Shown here piece after piece: positions 55,478 to 64,000 of a DNA stretch of 64,000 nucleotides. Under the pieces are notes generated by a model that saw only the letters and a list, made by a program, of their open reading frames with translations, was not told the origin of the DNA and did not search any database. The position numbers were made by a program, and so were the translations under genes. Location of the stretch: NCBI GenBank assembly GCA_947500135.1, contig CANMQX010000006.1, positions 1 to 64,000 of the forward strand, in the 5' to 3' direction. The DNA comes from an uncultured Paracoccaceae bacterium (GTDB lineage: Bacteria; Pseudomonadota; Alphaproteobacteria; Rhodobacterales; Rhodobacteraceae). The stretch's first letter is position 1; each line of letters opens with the position of its first letter.

Positions 55478-57127
55478 TTATACCTTGATCAATGCGCGCG
55501 CCGCCGCCCGCGCTGCATCCGTCACTGTATCGCCTGATAACATCCGTGCGATTTCATCGACCCTTGCCTTGCTGCCCAACGCCACAACCGTCGATGTTGT
55601 CACATCTGCCTGCTGACGCTTTTCAACCCGCCAATGATGCCCGCCCAATGCGGCCACCTGCGGTGAGTGGGTCACAACCAGTACCTGCCCGCCTTCGGCC
55701 AGTTCGGCCAGTCTGCGGCCTACCGCATCCGCCGTGGCCCCACCGACCCCCCGGTCAATCTCGTCAAAAATCATGGTCAGACCATCATCGGATTTGGTCA
55801 GGCAGACTTTTAATGCCAATAGGAACCGGCTCAGTTCTCCGCCAGATGCAATTTTGTTGAGTGGCCCCGCCGGTGCGCCGGGGTTGGTGGCAACGGTAAA
55901 CGCCACGCCATCACGGCCGTCCGGCCCAGGATCAGCGGGGCTGATTTGCGTGGCAAATGCCGCGCGCTCCATCTTCAAGGGGGCCAGTTCGGTCGCCATC
56001 GATTTGTCGAGTGCCTTCGCCGCCTTCCCCCGCTTGGCTGTCAGTTGCTGGGCCGCGGTTTCATAAGCCGTCTGCGCCAGATCCACTGCCGACTGTAGCC
56101 CGCCTATCTCCCCGGCGCTATTATCCAGCATGGTCAACTGCGCCCGCAAATCATCGGCAAAACTGCGCAGGTCATCAGGCAACACACTGTGCTTACGCGC
56201 CAGCCCGCGAATCGCGAAAAGCCGTTCTTCGACGTCTTCCAATTCGGACGTATTGAAGGACAGCGCATCAAGGCAATTGGTGATCCCTTGTTGGGCCTGA
56301 TCAAGGGCCAGCATCGCCTGTTCAATTGATGAGAGGGGGGCGTCCAACTGCCCTTCCGCGTTGTCGGCCACACCCTGCAGCCAGCGCGAGGCATCGGTGA
56401 CCAACCCCTCTGCCCCCTGTAGCCCCAATGCATCATGGGCCTTTGTGATATCTTCACGAATCCGTTCTGCCGCCTGCATCAGGCGGCGTTGCGTATCAAG
56501 CGTTTCCTCTTCACCGGCTTCTGGTGACAGCGCATCAAGCTCGGCTACGGCATGCCGCAGGTAGTCTTCTTCCGCTTGAGCTTCGGAGAGTTTCGCCGTC
56601 GCAGCCTGCAGCGCATTTTTGGCAACGCCAAGGGCGCGCCACGCTGCGCGTGTCTTGGCCACGGTCGCATCATAACCGCCAAATGCATCCAGCATTTGCA
56701 AGTGACCACGCGGATTCAGCAACCCCCGATCATCATGCTGCCCATGCAGTTCGACCAACGTATCGGACAGGCGCCGCAGCACCTCGCCACTTGCGCGTCG
56801 ATCATTGATCCATGCGGTCTTGCGCCCGTCACGCGTATTGATCCGGCGCAGGATCAATTCGCCCTCATAGGTGATGCCAGCGTCCTCTAACACAGCGAGG
56901 GCGGGATGCCCTGCTGACAGATCGAACCATGCTGTCACCTCACCCTGATCAGCACCCTGGCGGACCAGTTCGGCCCGTCCGCGCCAGCCCAACACAAAAC
57001 CCAACGCATCCAGCAGAATTGATTTACCGGCCCCGGTTTCGCCGGTCAGCACGTTCAAGCCGGGTTGAAACGCCAGTTCCAGACGGTCAATGATCAACAT
57101 GTTTCGGATGTCGAGGCCGCGCAGCAT
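55478..57127 (-). CDS. recN: DNA repair protein RecN
   Basis: The 549-residue SMC-like protein has an N-terminal Walker A region (LRGLDIRNMLIIDRLELAF, TGETGAGKSILLDALGFVLG), a coiled-coil middle and a C-terminal Walker B region (SGGELSRFLLALKVCLTKSD, GLTMIFDEIDRGVGGATADA, VLVVTHSPQVAALGGHHWRV). It acts in double-strand break repair with RecA. GGGAGG precedes the ATG. It follows bamD in the same direction after 36 bases and is the last gene of the division cluster. Confidence 0.96.
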   Translation of the reverse strand: MLRGLDIRNMLIIDRLELAFQPGLNVLTGETGAGKSILLDALGFVLGWRGRAELVRQGADQGEVTAWFDLSAGHPALAVLEDAGITYEGELILRRINTRDGRKTAWINDRRASGEVLRRLSDTLVELHGQHDDRGLLNPRGHLQMLDAFGGYDATVAKTRAAWRALGVAKNALQAATAKLSEAQAEEDYLRHAVAELDALSPEAGEEETLDTQRRLMQAAERIREDITKAHDALGLQGAEGLVTDASRWLQGVADNAEGQLDAPLSSIEQAMLALDQAQQGITNCLDALSFNTSELEDVEERLFAIRGLARKHSVLPDDLRSFADDLRAQLTMLDNSAGEIGGLQSAVDLAQTAYETAAQQLTAKRGKAAKALDKSMATELAPLKMERAAFATQISPADPGPDGRDGVAFTVATNPGAPAGPLNKIASGGELSRFLLALKVCLTKSDDGLTMIFDEIDRGVGGATADAVGRRLAELAEGGQVLVVTHSPQVAALGGHHWRVEKRQQADVTTSTVVALGSKARVDEIARMLSGDTVTDAARAAARALIKV

Positions 57128-57162
57128 GTCAGCCTCCCATGGTCGGGTCTACCCCGTCATGA

Positions 57163-57999
57163 TTACAGCCATTCACCGCGCACCACCTGCCGGTAGATCG
57201 AAGCCAGCCAATTATCGCCGCGCGCCTCTGCTGGCAAATCACGCCCGTTCAGCAACGCAAAGCTGGAGGCGTACCAGTCGCTTGAACGATAGTTATGACC
57301 CAGTATTGCGCCCGCAGTCTGCGCCTCTTCGACAAGGCCCAGTGCCAGATAGGTTTCCACAAGCCGGTGCAGCGCCTCAGCCGTATGAGTCGTCGTTTGG
57401 AAATCTTCGACCACGATGCGGAATCGGCTTGCTGCCGCGCCATAATGGCCCCGCTTGAGGTAATAACGCCCGATTTCCATTTCCTTGGCCGCCAGATGGT
57501 CAAAGGCAAGATCGAATTTCAGGACCGACGTGCGGGCATATTCGCTATCAGGATATTGTTCGATCACCTGGCGCAGGGATTGCAGCGCCTGAAATGTCAG
57601 CCCTTGGTCGCGGCCAACTTCATCGATCTGGTCATAATAAGACAGGGCCAGCAGATAGGCCGCATATGGCGCGTCTTCCTCTGCCGGGTAGAAGTCGAGG
57701 TATCGCTGCGCTGCAGCCCGGCTATTAGGATAGTCTTCGTCACGGTGATAGGCAAAGGCCTGCATGATCAAACCGCGCTGCGCGAACTCTGAATACGGAT
57801 ACAACCGTTCGATTTCACCAAAGGAAAACGCCGCATCATCGGGCTTGCCCGTTTCCAACTGCCGTTCACCACGCTCAAAGATCTGCTGTGCCGTCAGCGC
57901 ATCAAGCGCAGGCTCTGATGGGCCGCCACAAGCCGCCAGAAACGCCAATGCCATGGCGGCGCCAAGATTTGCGCGTCTTTTGCTTGTCCCGCCTGACAT
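57163..57999 (-). CDS. bamD: Outer-membrane assembly lipoprotein BamD
   Basis: The 278-residue precursor has a lipoprotein signal (AMALAFLAACGGPSEP, lipid-modified Cys in LAAC) and TPR-like repeats (ALDALTAQQIFERGERQLET, EIERLYPYSEFAQRGLIMQA, RYLDFYPAEEDAPYAAYLLA, IEQYPDSEYARTSVLKFDLA). BamD is the essential partner of BamA in outer-membrane protein insertion. The ATG at 57999 has GGGGA upstream; the extension to 58116 overlaps the lpxC end region and does not look coding. It lies between lpxC and recN. Confidence 0.93.
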   Translation of the reverse strand: MSGGTSKRRANLGAAMALAFLAACGGPSEPALDALTAQQIFERGERQLETGKPDDAAFSFGEIERLYPYSEFAQRGLIMQAFAYHRDEDYPNSRAAAQRYLDFYPAEEDAPYAAYLLALSYYDQIDEVGRDQGLTFQALQSLRQVIEQYPDSEYARTSVLKFDLAFDHLAAKEMEIGRYYLKRGHYGAAASRFRIVVEDFQTTTHTAEALHRLVETYLALGLVEEAQTAGAILGHNYRSSDWYASSFALLNGRDLPAEARGDNWLASIYRQVVRGEWL

Positions 58000-58132
58000 T
58001 GCTGATGTCCCCACCCTGTGGTCGCTCGAATTTTGGACACATTGGCCCTTGGTTGGCTTTGGGTCTAGCATAGAAAAATCGGGGGCAAAATGCCTTTTGC
58101 GCAGGTTGCTGATCAACTATCTGCGCGAAGTG

Positions 58133-59050
58133 TCAGGCAACGGCATAAAGATCAGCCGCGCTGACCCCGACACCGGGCAGACGGGCGGCGATTTTTGCGT
58201 CACAATCGACCCAACGCCATGCTATCGGATCTGCAAAAAGGGCACGCAGCAGTTTGTTTGTCATCGCATGACCAGAGCGTGAGCCCGAATATCGCCCGAG
58301 GATCGGCGCTCCAGCAGTATAAAGATCACCCAATGCATCCAGCATCTTGTGCCGCACGGCCTCATCCCGGTGGCGCAGACCGCCGGGTGTCAGGACTGCA
58401 TCACCATCCACAACGACGGCGTTTTCCATGGTCCCACCCAGGGCCAAACCATTGGCCCGCATATGGTCCACATCTGACGACCGGCAGAATGTCCGGCTAT
58501 CGCAAAGCTCACGCACGAATGTCCCGTTGGCGAGATTCAGCACCTTATGCTGCTGCCCGATGGCCGCATCAGCAAAATCAATTGCGAAATCGATCTGCAG
58601 GGTTGTTGCGGGTGACAGCGTGGCCACCGCATCACCTTCGGTCACGGTGACCTCTTTGATAATCTCAATCGCACGCAAAGGTGCCGACAAGCGCGTGACC
58701 CCGGCCCGGACGATGCCGCGCACGAACAGGGCCGCGCTGCCGTCAAGGATAGGCACTTCAGGCCCGTCGATATCGATCAGCGCGTTATGCACGCCACAAC
58801 CGGCAAGGGCTGCCATAAGATGTTCTATTGTTGAAACGGTGACACCGTCGGCATTTGTCAGCCGGGTATTCAGGGGCGATACAATGACATTGTCCCATGT
58901 CGCCGCCAGTTGTGGTGTATCCGGCAGGTCGGTCCGCCGGAACACAATCCCCGTCGACGCCGCAGCAGGGCGCAAAACCACGCGCACAGGCACACCGGAA
59001 TGTAATCCGGTTCCATCAAACACGACGTCTGTCTGGAGGGTGGTTTGCAC
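58133..59050 (-). CDS. lpxC: UDP-3-O-acyl-GlcNAc deacetylase
   Basis: The 305-residue zinc enzyme catalyses the committed step of lipid A synthesis. It shows VVFDGTGLHSGVPVRVVLRP, VSTIEHLMAALAGCGVHNAL (zinc His), SRTFCRSSDVDHMRANGLAL, LGGTMENAVVVDGD, RHKMLDALGDLYTAGAPILG (zinc His/Asp) and the late SGHAMTNKLL with catalytic His. The start codon is GTG at 59050. A near-palindrome centred on TACATGTA (about 59077-59086) lies in the 220-base gap to ftsZ and could be a promoter element. Confidence 0.95.
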   Translation of the reverse strand: MQTTLQTDVVFDGTGLHSGVPVRVVLRPAAASTGIVFRRTDLPDTPQLAATWDNVIVSPLNTRLTNADGVTVSTIEHLMAALAGCGVHNALIDIDGPEVPILDGSAALFVRGIVRAGVTRLSAPLRAIEIIKEVTVTEGDAVATLSPATTLQIDFAIDFADAAIGQQHKVLNLANGTFVRELCDSRTFCRSSDVDHMRANGLALGGTMENAVVVDGDAVLTPGGLRHRDEAVRHKMLDALGDLYTAGAPILGRYSGSRSGHAMTNKLLRALFADPIAWRWVDCDAKIAARLPGVGVSAADLYAVA

Positions 59051-59202
59051 GGGGGTGAGGCCCTTGTCACATTTCTTCTACATGTAGGAAGTAAGGTGAT
59101 GGGCGTTTTCGCTCAACTCACTCTTTCTAACGGTCTGAAACATCGACGCGCTTTTCTATGGCATCAATGCGGCAGTAACAATAAGTCATTGATATCAAAA
59201 AG

Positions 59203-59228
59203 AAAAGACCGCCAAAAAGCGGTCTTTT
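59203..59228. terminator. Bidirectional intrinsic terminator between ftsZ and lpxC
   Basis: AAAAGACCGC (59203-59212) pairs perfectly with GCGGTCTTTT (59219-59228) around CAAAAA. On the minus strand the hairpin is followed by a T-rich run (TCTTTTTGAT), a strong terminator 43 bases after the ftsZ stop. It separates ftsZ from lpxC, so lpxC is expressed from its own promoter. Confidence 0.85.
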
Positions 59229-59271
59229 GCGATGACATGACGCCACGTTCAAATGGGCGAAGAACCCCGGT

Positions 59272-60891
59272 TTAGTTGGCCTGACGGCGCAGGAAGGCCG
59301 GAATTTCGATTCGATCCTGGTCTTCGCTGGCTTCAGGTTCCTGATGGATCGCTGTCACCTGCGGCTGTGCCCGTGCAGGTTGTTGAACCCCGCCTTCGGC
59401 TTGCGCGCCTGTCATGCGGTTGATCAGGGAGTTGATACCAAATCGTGGCTTTTCCGCCTCTGACGCCGTCGGTTCCTGTAGGTGTGCGGCAGGTTGTGCT
59501 GGCGCTTGCCCCGGTGCGCGGGCAACGGCGGCTTGCAACCGTGCCATCGCTTCGGGTGTTGGTGTGCCCGGTGCCGCGTTGGGTGCTGTGGCGCGCGGGG
59601 CGACGAATGTTTCGGCCTCTGTCAGCTGTGGCGCGGGCCGCGGCGTATAGGCCGGTGGTGGCAGATCGTCTGCGGCGGCTGGCTGTGGCGCTGCTGCAGC
59701 GGGTTCGGCGCGTGGCTGGAACGCCGCAGGCTGTGCCTGAGGTTGCGGCGCAGGTGCTGCGGCTGGCACGTCCAGTTCTGCAAATGTTGGCTGCTCTTCC
59801 CGTGCCACGGCAGCGGCTGGTGCGGGAACTTCCTGCGCTGCTGGTTCGGGCGCCTCAACCGCGACAGGCTGCGCAAGCGGGGCCGCCATAGACCGGCGTG
59901 GCAGCGGCGTATCGGCATTACTAACAGCGGCGTCGATACCGGTTGCAACAACAGACACGCGCATGCGGCCTTCCATGCCTGTATCAAGCGTGGAACCAAC
60001 AATGATATTCGCTTCGCTGTCGACCTTTTCGCGGATCTTGTTTGCGGCCTCGTCCAGTTCGAACAAGGTCAGGTCGTAACCGCCTGTAATATTGATCAAA
60101 ACGCCCTTTGCGCCTTCCAGCGAAATCTCGTCCAGAAGCGGGTTGGCAATCGCCTTTTCGGCGGCCTGAATGGCGCGGTTTTCGCCATCGGCTTCGCCGG
60201 TGCCCATCATCGCCTTGCCCATCTCATCCATCACGGCGCGGACGTCAGCAAAGTCGAGGTTGATCAGGCCGGGGCGCACCATCAGGTCGGTAACACCTTT
60301 GACACCTTGGTAAAGGACATCATCGGCAAGTGCGAAAGCTTCGGTAAAGGTTGTGTTTTCATTGGCCAACCGAAACAGGTTCTGGTTGGGGATGATGATC
60401 AGCGTATCAACGACCTTTTGCAGGGCCTCGACCCCGTCTTCGGCCTGCTTCATCCGCTTTGCACCTTCGAACTGGAAGGGTTTGGTGACGACACCAACGG
60501 TCAGAACACCCAATTCGCGGGCGGCCTGTGCGATGATCGGGGCAGCACCAGTACCAGTGCCCCCGCCCATACCCGCAGTGATGAAACACATGTGCGCGCC
60601 TGCCAGATGATCGACGATCTGTTCGATGCTTTCTTCGGCGGCGGCGGCACCCACTGTGGCGCGGGCCCCGGCACCCAAACCTTCGGTGACTTTCAGACCC
60701 ATCTGGATTTTGTTGTCGGCGCGCGCCTGTTGAAGCGCCTGCGCATCGGTATTGGCGACCACAAACTCTGTCCCGTCGAGTTCTTTCTCGATCATGTTGT
60801 TGACGGCATTGCCGCCCGCACCACCCACACCGAATACGGTGATACGTGGCTTCAACTCTTCATGCCCCGGGAGGGATAAATTCAATGTCAT
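59272..60891 (-). CDS. ftsZ: Cell division GTPase FtsZ
   Basis: The 539-residue tubulin homologue has the GTP signature [11 protein letters not shown]3/T5 loops ([40 protein letters not shown]) and [21 protein letters not shown] very long Pro/Ala-rich linker of about 190 residues (to about 525) leads to the conserved C-terminal peptide [13 protein letters not shown] that binds FtsA and other partners. The long linker is typical of alphaproteobacteria. The ATG at 60891 has a GGATCGAG-like site. A strong bidirectional terminator follows. Confidence 0.97.
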   Translation of the reverse strand: MTLNLSLPGHEELKPRITVFGVGGAGGNAVNNMIEKELDGTEFVVANTDAQALQQARADNKIQMGLKVTEGLGAGARATVGAAAAEESIEQIVDHLAGAHMCFITAGMGGGTGTGAAPIIAQAARELGVLTVGVVTKPFQFEGAKRMKQAEDGVEALQKVVDTLIIIPNQNLFRLANENTTFTEAFALADDVLYQGVKGVTDLMVRPGLINLDFADVRAVMDEMGKAMMGTGEADGENRAIQAAEKAIANPLLDEISLEGAKGVLINITGGYDLTLFELDEAANKIREKVDSEANIIVGSTLDTGMEGRMRVSVVATGIDAAVSNADTPLPRRSMAAPLAQPVAVEAPEPAAQEVPAPAAAVAREEQPTFAELDVPAAAPAPQPQAQPAAFQPRAEPAAAAPQPAAADDLPPPAYTPRPAPQLTEAETFVAPRATAPNAAPGTPTPEAMARLQAAVARAPGQAPAQPAAHLQEPTASEAEKPRFGINSLINRMTGAQAEGGVQQPARAQPQVTAIHQEPEASEDQDRIEIPAFLRRQAN

Positions 60892-61060
60892 ACTCGATCC
60901 GCCTGTTTTTATGCCCGTGCCCACGAGCGCCTGCTTATTGGGACTCACCCTACCGGAGTGATGCCGAAAGGTCACGTTAAAAACACAAAATTGCCACCAA
61001 ATCTGGACGAAAAACTTTACTTTTCCGCTTGATTTCGACTGATCGGCAAGATGTTGCGTA

Positions 61061-62395
61061 TTACCAGTTGTCTTTAAACCATTTCACAGCGCGTTTCAGC
61101 GACCGTGCGGGGTAACGATCTGCCGGAATTTCGAAATCCCACCATTCGTCCTGCGGATTCGCGGCAAATAATGTCAGCCCGACTGCGCTGGAAAATGCAG
61201 GTCCGATAGCGGCTTGCGGCAGGCCCTGTACCCGCAACGGTCGACCAAGGCGCACTTGCTGGCCCAAAATTTTGCTGGCCAGACCATCAAGTCCGGGGAT
61301 TTGGCTACCGCCACCGGTGAGCACAATTTGCTGGCTAGGCAGATGTTCAAACCCGGCGGCATCCAGACGCACGCGCACCTCTTCAAGGATTTCTTCAACG
61401 CGGGGGCGCATGATCCCGATCAGTTCGGCCCGGCTGACGGTCCGCCTGTCATGTTCCCAGTCGCCCGTATCCCCGCCGATTTCGATCATCTCACGGTCAT
61501 CCATACCGGTGGCGACAACGCCGCCATAGAATGTCTTGATCCGCTCCGCAGTGGCGGTGGGGATTTGCAGCCCCATCGAAATGTCCGAAGTCACATGTTC
61601 CCCGCCCATGCGCACCGCATCGGCATAGATCATGTGTTTTTTCATGAAGATGGACACACCAGTCGACCCCCCGCCCAGATCAATGCAGGCGGCACCGAGT
61701 TCCTGTTCATCCTCGACCAGCGACGACATGCCCGACACGTAAGCCGATGATGCCAATCCGGCGAGTTCCAGATCACAGCGTTTGATGCAGTAAAACAGGT
61801 TTTGGATCGCAGCGGCATCTACCGTCAGCATATGCATATCCGTGGTCAGCTGGTGACCAATCTGACCGCGCGGGTCAGCAAGGCCAGAACGGTTATCAAG
61901 TGCAAAGTTCACCGGCTGCGCATGCAACACCTCACGATCCGCCCCGTAATCGGGCACGTCGCAATCGGCCATGACCTGGCTGATATCCTGTTCGGTGATC
62001 ATCCCGCCCGACACGTCAAGCGACCCGTCCAGACCATAGGACCGGGGGCGCGCACCCGACACGCAGGCAATCACGTGATCAACACGCACATTGGCCATTT
62101 TCTGCGCCGCCTGCACAGCGGTCCGAATGGCGCGCTCGGTTTCCTGCATAGCGTCAACTTCACCAAAACGCACCCCGCGCGACCGCGTCGTTGCGGCACC
62201 AATGACGCGGAACTGGGATTGACCCGCCATGGACCCAACCCCATCGACACTGCGGAATTGCTCTGGCCCGTCAAAGCGCAGAACAAGGCAGGCAATCTTG
62301 GATGTGCCGACATCCAGAATGGCAACAACGCCGCGCTGCATCGCCGCTTTGCGCATTTGCCGCATCGCCCGTTGGCTGTCATATAGATCGCCCAT
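61061..62395 (-). CDS. ftsA: Cell division protein FtsA
   Basis: The actin-like protein of 444 residues has [20 protein letters not shown] (phosphate 1), [20 protein letters not shown] (phosphate 2), the 1C subdomain ([20 protein letters not shown]), [20 protein letters not shown] (adenosine) and the C-terminal membrane helix region [12 protein letters not shown]. It tethers FtsZ to the membrane. The ATG at 62395 overlaps the ftsQ stop by one base. ftsZ follows after 169 bases, a gap that may hold its own promoter. Confidence 0.95.
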   Translation of the reverse strand: MGDLYDSQRAMRQMRKAAMQRGVVAILDVGTSKIACLVLRFDGPEQFRSVDGVGSMAGQSQFRVIGAATTRSRGVRFGEVDAMQETERAIRTAVQAAQKMANVRVDHVIACVSGARPRSYGLDGSLDVSGGMITEQDISQVMADCDVPDYGADREVLHAQPVNFALDNRSGLADPRGQIGHQLTTDMHMLTVDAAAIQNLFYCIKRCDLELAGLASSAYVSGMSSLVEDEQELGAACIDLGGGSTGVSIFMKKHMIYADAVRMGGEHVTSDISMGLQIPTATAERIKTFYGGVVATGMDDREMIEIGGDTGDWEHDRRTVSRAELIGIMRPRVEEILEEVRVRLDAAGFEHLPSQQIVLTGGGSQIPGLDGLASKILGQQVRLGRPLRVQGLPQAAIGPAFSSAVGLTLFAANPQDEWWDFEIPADRYPARSLKRAVKWFKDNW

Positions 62396-63294
62396 CACTC
62401 GTTCGCCCCGTTATTTGGTATTGTTTCATTGACCCGGCGCAACGCCAGCGCCGCCTCTTCATTCATCCGCAAGGTGGGCCGGTTGGCGTTGCGCATATCC
62501 ACAACCACCACGTCACGTTTCAGCATATCCTGCGCTTCGTTCAGTGCGATGATCCGGTCAAAGGCCGCGACCGGATCTTCACCCGGCAGCAGGATGCGCT
62601 GATCGCGGTCCAGCACGATATCCCAGCGGCGTTCACCCATGCGCACAAGCCCACGCACCCGGTCGCGCAAAGGACCGGCACCGGCATGGAGCGCCAATGC
62701 CTCAACAATATTCTGTTCCGCCCCGTCCCCAGCAATCAGCGGCAAATCAAGCCGGTCAGAGCGCGCGATCACCGTCCCGGACTGGATCCCTTCGGCATCA
62801 ATCAGGCGCAATATGGTCCCGTCACGCCATAGTGCCACGGGCACCCGCGGATTCACCGCAACCTGCAACGCCCCGGCTTCACCCACCTTGACCCGCGCGG
62901 ATTTGACAGCTTGCAAATCCTCGACCTGCTTGCGCAACGCCTCAAGGTCCAGATCAAATGACGAGACCGGAAAGACCATGGGGAGAACGGCTGCGACCTC
63001 AGTCTCTAACGCCGCATCGGTGCCGGTGATTGCCATGGATTGCACCATGAATTGCGGCCTGGTCTGAAAACCTTGCCGCGCATCGTCGATCCGGGCCTGC
63101 AACATCGCCCGGTTTTCCTCATGCGAAAACCAGCTGGTTGCGATGATCGCGATCAGGATGATCGGCACGCCAACCCGCACAAAAACCCGGAACCCCGGCG
63201 TCAATAACAACCGCTGATACCGGTAGCCCAGACGCGAAGGTGCGGGATCATGGGGTGCATCTGCTGCTTTGCGGCGGCGGATCAGCGATCGCAT
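62395..63294 (-). CDS. ftsQ: Cell division protein FtsQ
   Basis: The 299-residue bitopic protein has a basic cytoplasmic N-terminus ([20 protein letters not shown]), one membrane span (about 40-60, [18 protein letters not shown]) and a periplasmic POTRA domain ([40 protein letters not shown]) with the beta domain ([20 protein letters not shown]). It links the FtsQLB complex to the division site. The ATG at 63294 has GGAGG seven bases upstream and overlaps the ddl end by 13 bases. Confidence 0.93.
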   Translation of the reverse strand: MRSLIRRRKAADAPHDPAPSRLGYRYQRLLLTPGFRVFVRVGVPIILIAIIATSWFSHEENRAMLQARIDDARQGFQTRPQFMVQSMAITGTDAALETEVAAVLPMVFPVSSFDLDLEALRKQVEDLQAVKSARVKVGEAGALQVAVNPRVPVALWRDGTILRLIDAEGIQSGTVIARSDRLDLPLIAGDGAEQNIVEALALHAGAGPLRDRVRGLVRMGERRWDIVLDRDQRILLPGEDPVAAFDRIIALNEAQDMLKRDVVVVDMRNANRPTLRMNEEAALALRRVNETIPNNGANE

Positions 63295-64000
63295 GATGCG
63301 TCCTCCACCATCCAGCGGCAAAGCTGTGGAAAGGTGACGCCCACATGCGCCGCCTGTTCGGGGGTGAGTGATGTGGGCGTCATACCCGGTTGGGTATTGG
63401 TTTCCAGCAGGATCAGACCATTGATGCCGCGGGTGTCATCCCAGCGGAAATCGGTGCGGGTCACACCACGGCAGCCAAGGGCCTGGTGCGCGCGCAGGGC
63501 ATAATCCATGCAGGCATCGAAAATGTCGGTTGGAATATCGGCGGGCAGAACATGGCGCGACCCGCCCGGCGCATATTTGGCGTGATAGTCATACCAGCCA
63601 TCGGTGATGATATCAGTAACGGTCAGCGCGCGGTCGCCCATCACCGTTGTGGTCAGTTCACGACCGGGGGCAAACGCCTCTACCATGACCTGATCAGGCA
63701 TGTCATCGGTCAGTTGCGGCGGGCCATTTGCATCCTTGTCAACGATGTAGATGCCGACGCTGGAGCCCTCGTTATAGGGCTTCACGACATAGGGCGGCGA
63801 AATGACATGGGCCGCGCGCACGTCATCAGCGGCGGCCAGAACGCTGTCCACAACCGGCAAGCCAACACTGCGATACACATCCTTTGTCCGTTGCTTGTCC
63901 AAAGTAAGCGCAGAGGCGAGGATACCCGAATGCGTATAAGGAATTTGCAGCCATTCCAGAATGCCTTGAACGGCGCCATCTTCGCCCCAGCGGCCATGCA
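63282..64000 (-). CDS. ddl: D-alanine-D-alanine ligase, 5' end outside window
   Basis: The last 239 codons of an ATP-grasp ligase are seen: [59 protein letters not shown] (ATP site), [40 protein letters not shown], and [20 protein letters not shown] (metal and substrate site). It joins two D-Ala residues for peptidoglycan. The N-terminus lies beyond 64000. It overlaps ftsQ by 13 bases, the usual ddlB-ftsQ order. Confidence 0.95.
   Translation of the reverse strand, partial: HGRWGEDGAVQGILEWLQIPYTHSGILASALTLDKQRTKDVYRSVGLPVVDSVLAAADDVRAAHVISPPYVVKPYNEGSSVGIYIVDKDANGPPQLTDDMPDQVMVEAFAPGRELTTTVMGDRALTVTDIITDGWYDYHAKYAPGGSRHVLPADIPTDIFDACMDYALRAHQALGCRGVTRTDFRWDDTRGINGLILLETNTQPGMTPTSLTPEQAAHVGVTFPQLCRWMVEDASCDR

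Noticed and set aside
55170-55488. Frames of 75-97 codons in the hairpin-rich stretch
   Set aside because: They have no ribosome site and Arg/Pro-rich composition typical of structured or non-coding DNA.
59482-60879. Plus-strand frame of 465 codons rich in Cys and Trp
   Set aside because: It is antisense to ftsZ, whose family match is unambiguous.
1-64000. CRISPR arrays, tRNA and rRNA genes, insertion sequences, prophage genes
   Set aside because: None was recognisable on either strand; no transposase, integrase or spaced repeat series was seen.

Overview
The window reads as a chromosomal segment of a marine Roseobacter-group member of the Rhodobacteraceae (Alphaproteobacteria). The assignment rests on gene content: a GapR (DUF2312) protein, an NDUFA12-type complex I accessory subunit, DUF2155, CobS/CobT cobaltochelatase subunits, and a division cluster ordered ddl-ftsQ-ftsA-ftsZ-lpxC-bamD-recN. 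No rRNA, tRNA, CRISPR array, IS element or prophage was seen. The species cannot be named from this.

Left end (1-4.5 kb): a large acidic, modular, probably exported surface protein runs off the left edge on the minus strand. After a 0.9 kb AT-rich gap come a small exported/membrane protein and a diverged sulfotransferase-like protein. From 4.5 to 7.5 kb lie gapR, a tiny membrane protein, and an APH-type kinase divergent from an acyl-CoA dehydrogenase. From 7.4 to 10 kb there is a sulfur island: a two-cysteine ArsR sensor of the SqrR/BigR type, divergent from a persulfide-dioxygenase-like metallohydrolase, a split YeeE/YedE transporter and a DUF442 phosphatase/sulfurtransferase-like protein, with a palindrome between the divergent genes.

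From 10.6 to 16.5 kb a minus-strand signalling block holds an XRE regulator with a histidine-kinase DHp-like segment, a receiver-only response regulator, a small membrane protein, an Na+/solute symporter-histidine kinase fusion and a FliM/SpoA-domain protein. Divergent from it, 16.7-22 kb is a complete branched-chain-amino-acid-type ABC transporter (binding protein, LivH, LivM, LivG, LivF). Then follow accB-accC-aat, DUF2155, the NDUFA12-like subunit, RidA, clpX and clpP (22-28.4 kb). From 28.5 to 35.3 kb there are an ArsR/AHSA1 pair, a photolyase-like flavoprotein without its usual N-terminal domain, a flavodoxin, a class I glutamine amidotransferase-like hydrolase, glcG, malate synthase G and a 48-codon DUF2256 gene.

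From 35.4 to 48.2 kb are pepN, an acyltransferase, a lytic transglycosylase, gatB, a DUF4177 protein, bolA, a J-domain protein, an OmpA-like/aspzincin fusion, an exported MsrB and cobS with an overlapping racemase-fold gene that lacks the catalytic cysteines. cobT, an M24 aminopeptidase, a DUF427 protein and a ClC channel follow to 54.5 kb. A 1 kb gene-free stretch (54.5-55.5 kb) contains several strong hairpins and may encode a structured RNA. The right end is the recN-bamD-lpxC-ftsZ-ftsA-ftsQ-ddl cluster, with ddl running off the edge.

The most unusual signals are non-coding. Two arrays each carry four GTCGG units at exactly 11-bp spacing, 10 kb apart and in the same orientation relative to the following gene. 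A tandem double-hairpin element occurs twice. A 13-bp-arm palindrome occurs once intact and once decayed. The gene-free stretch at 55 kb carries a run of hairpins.
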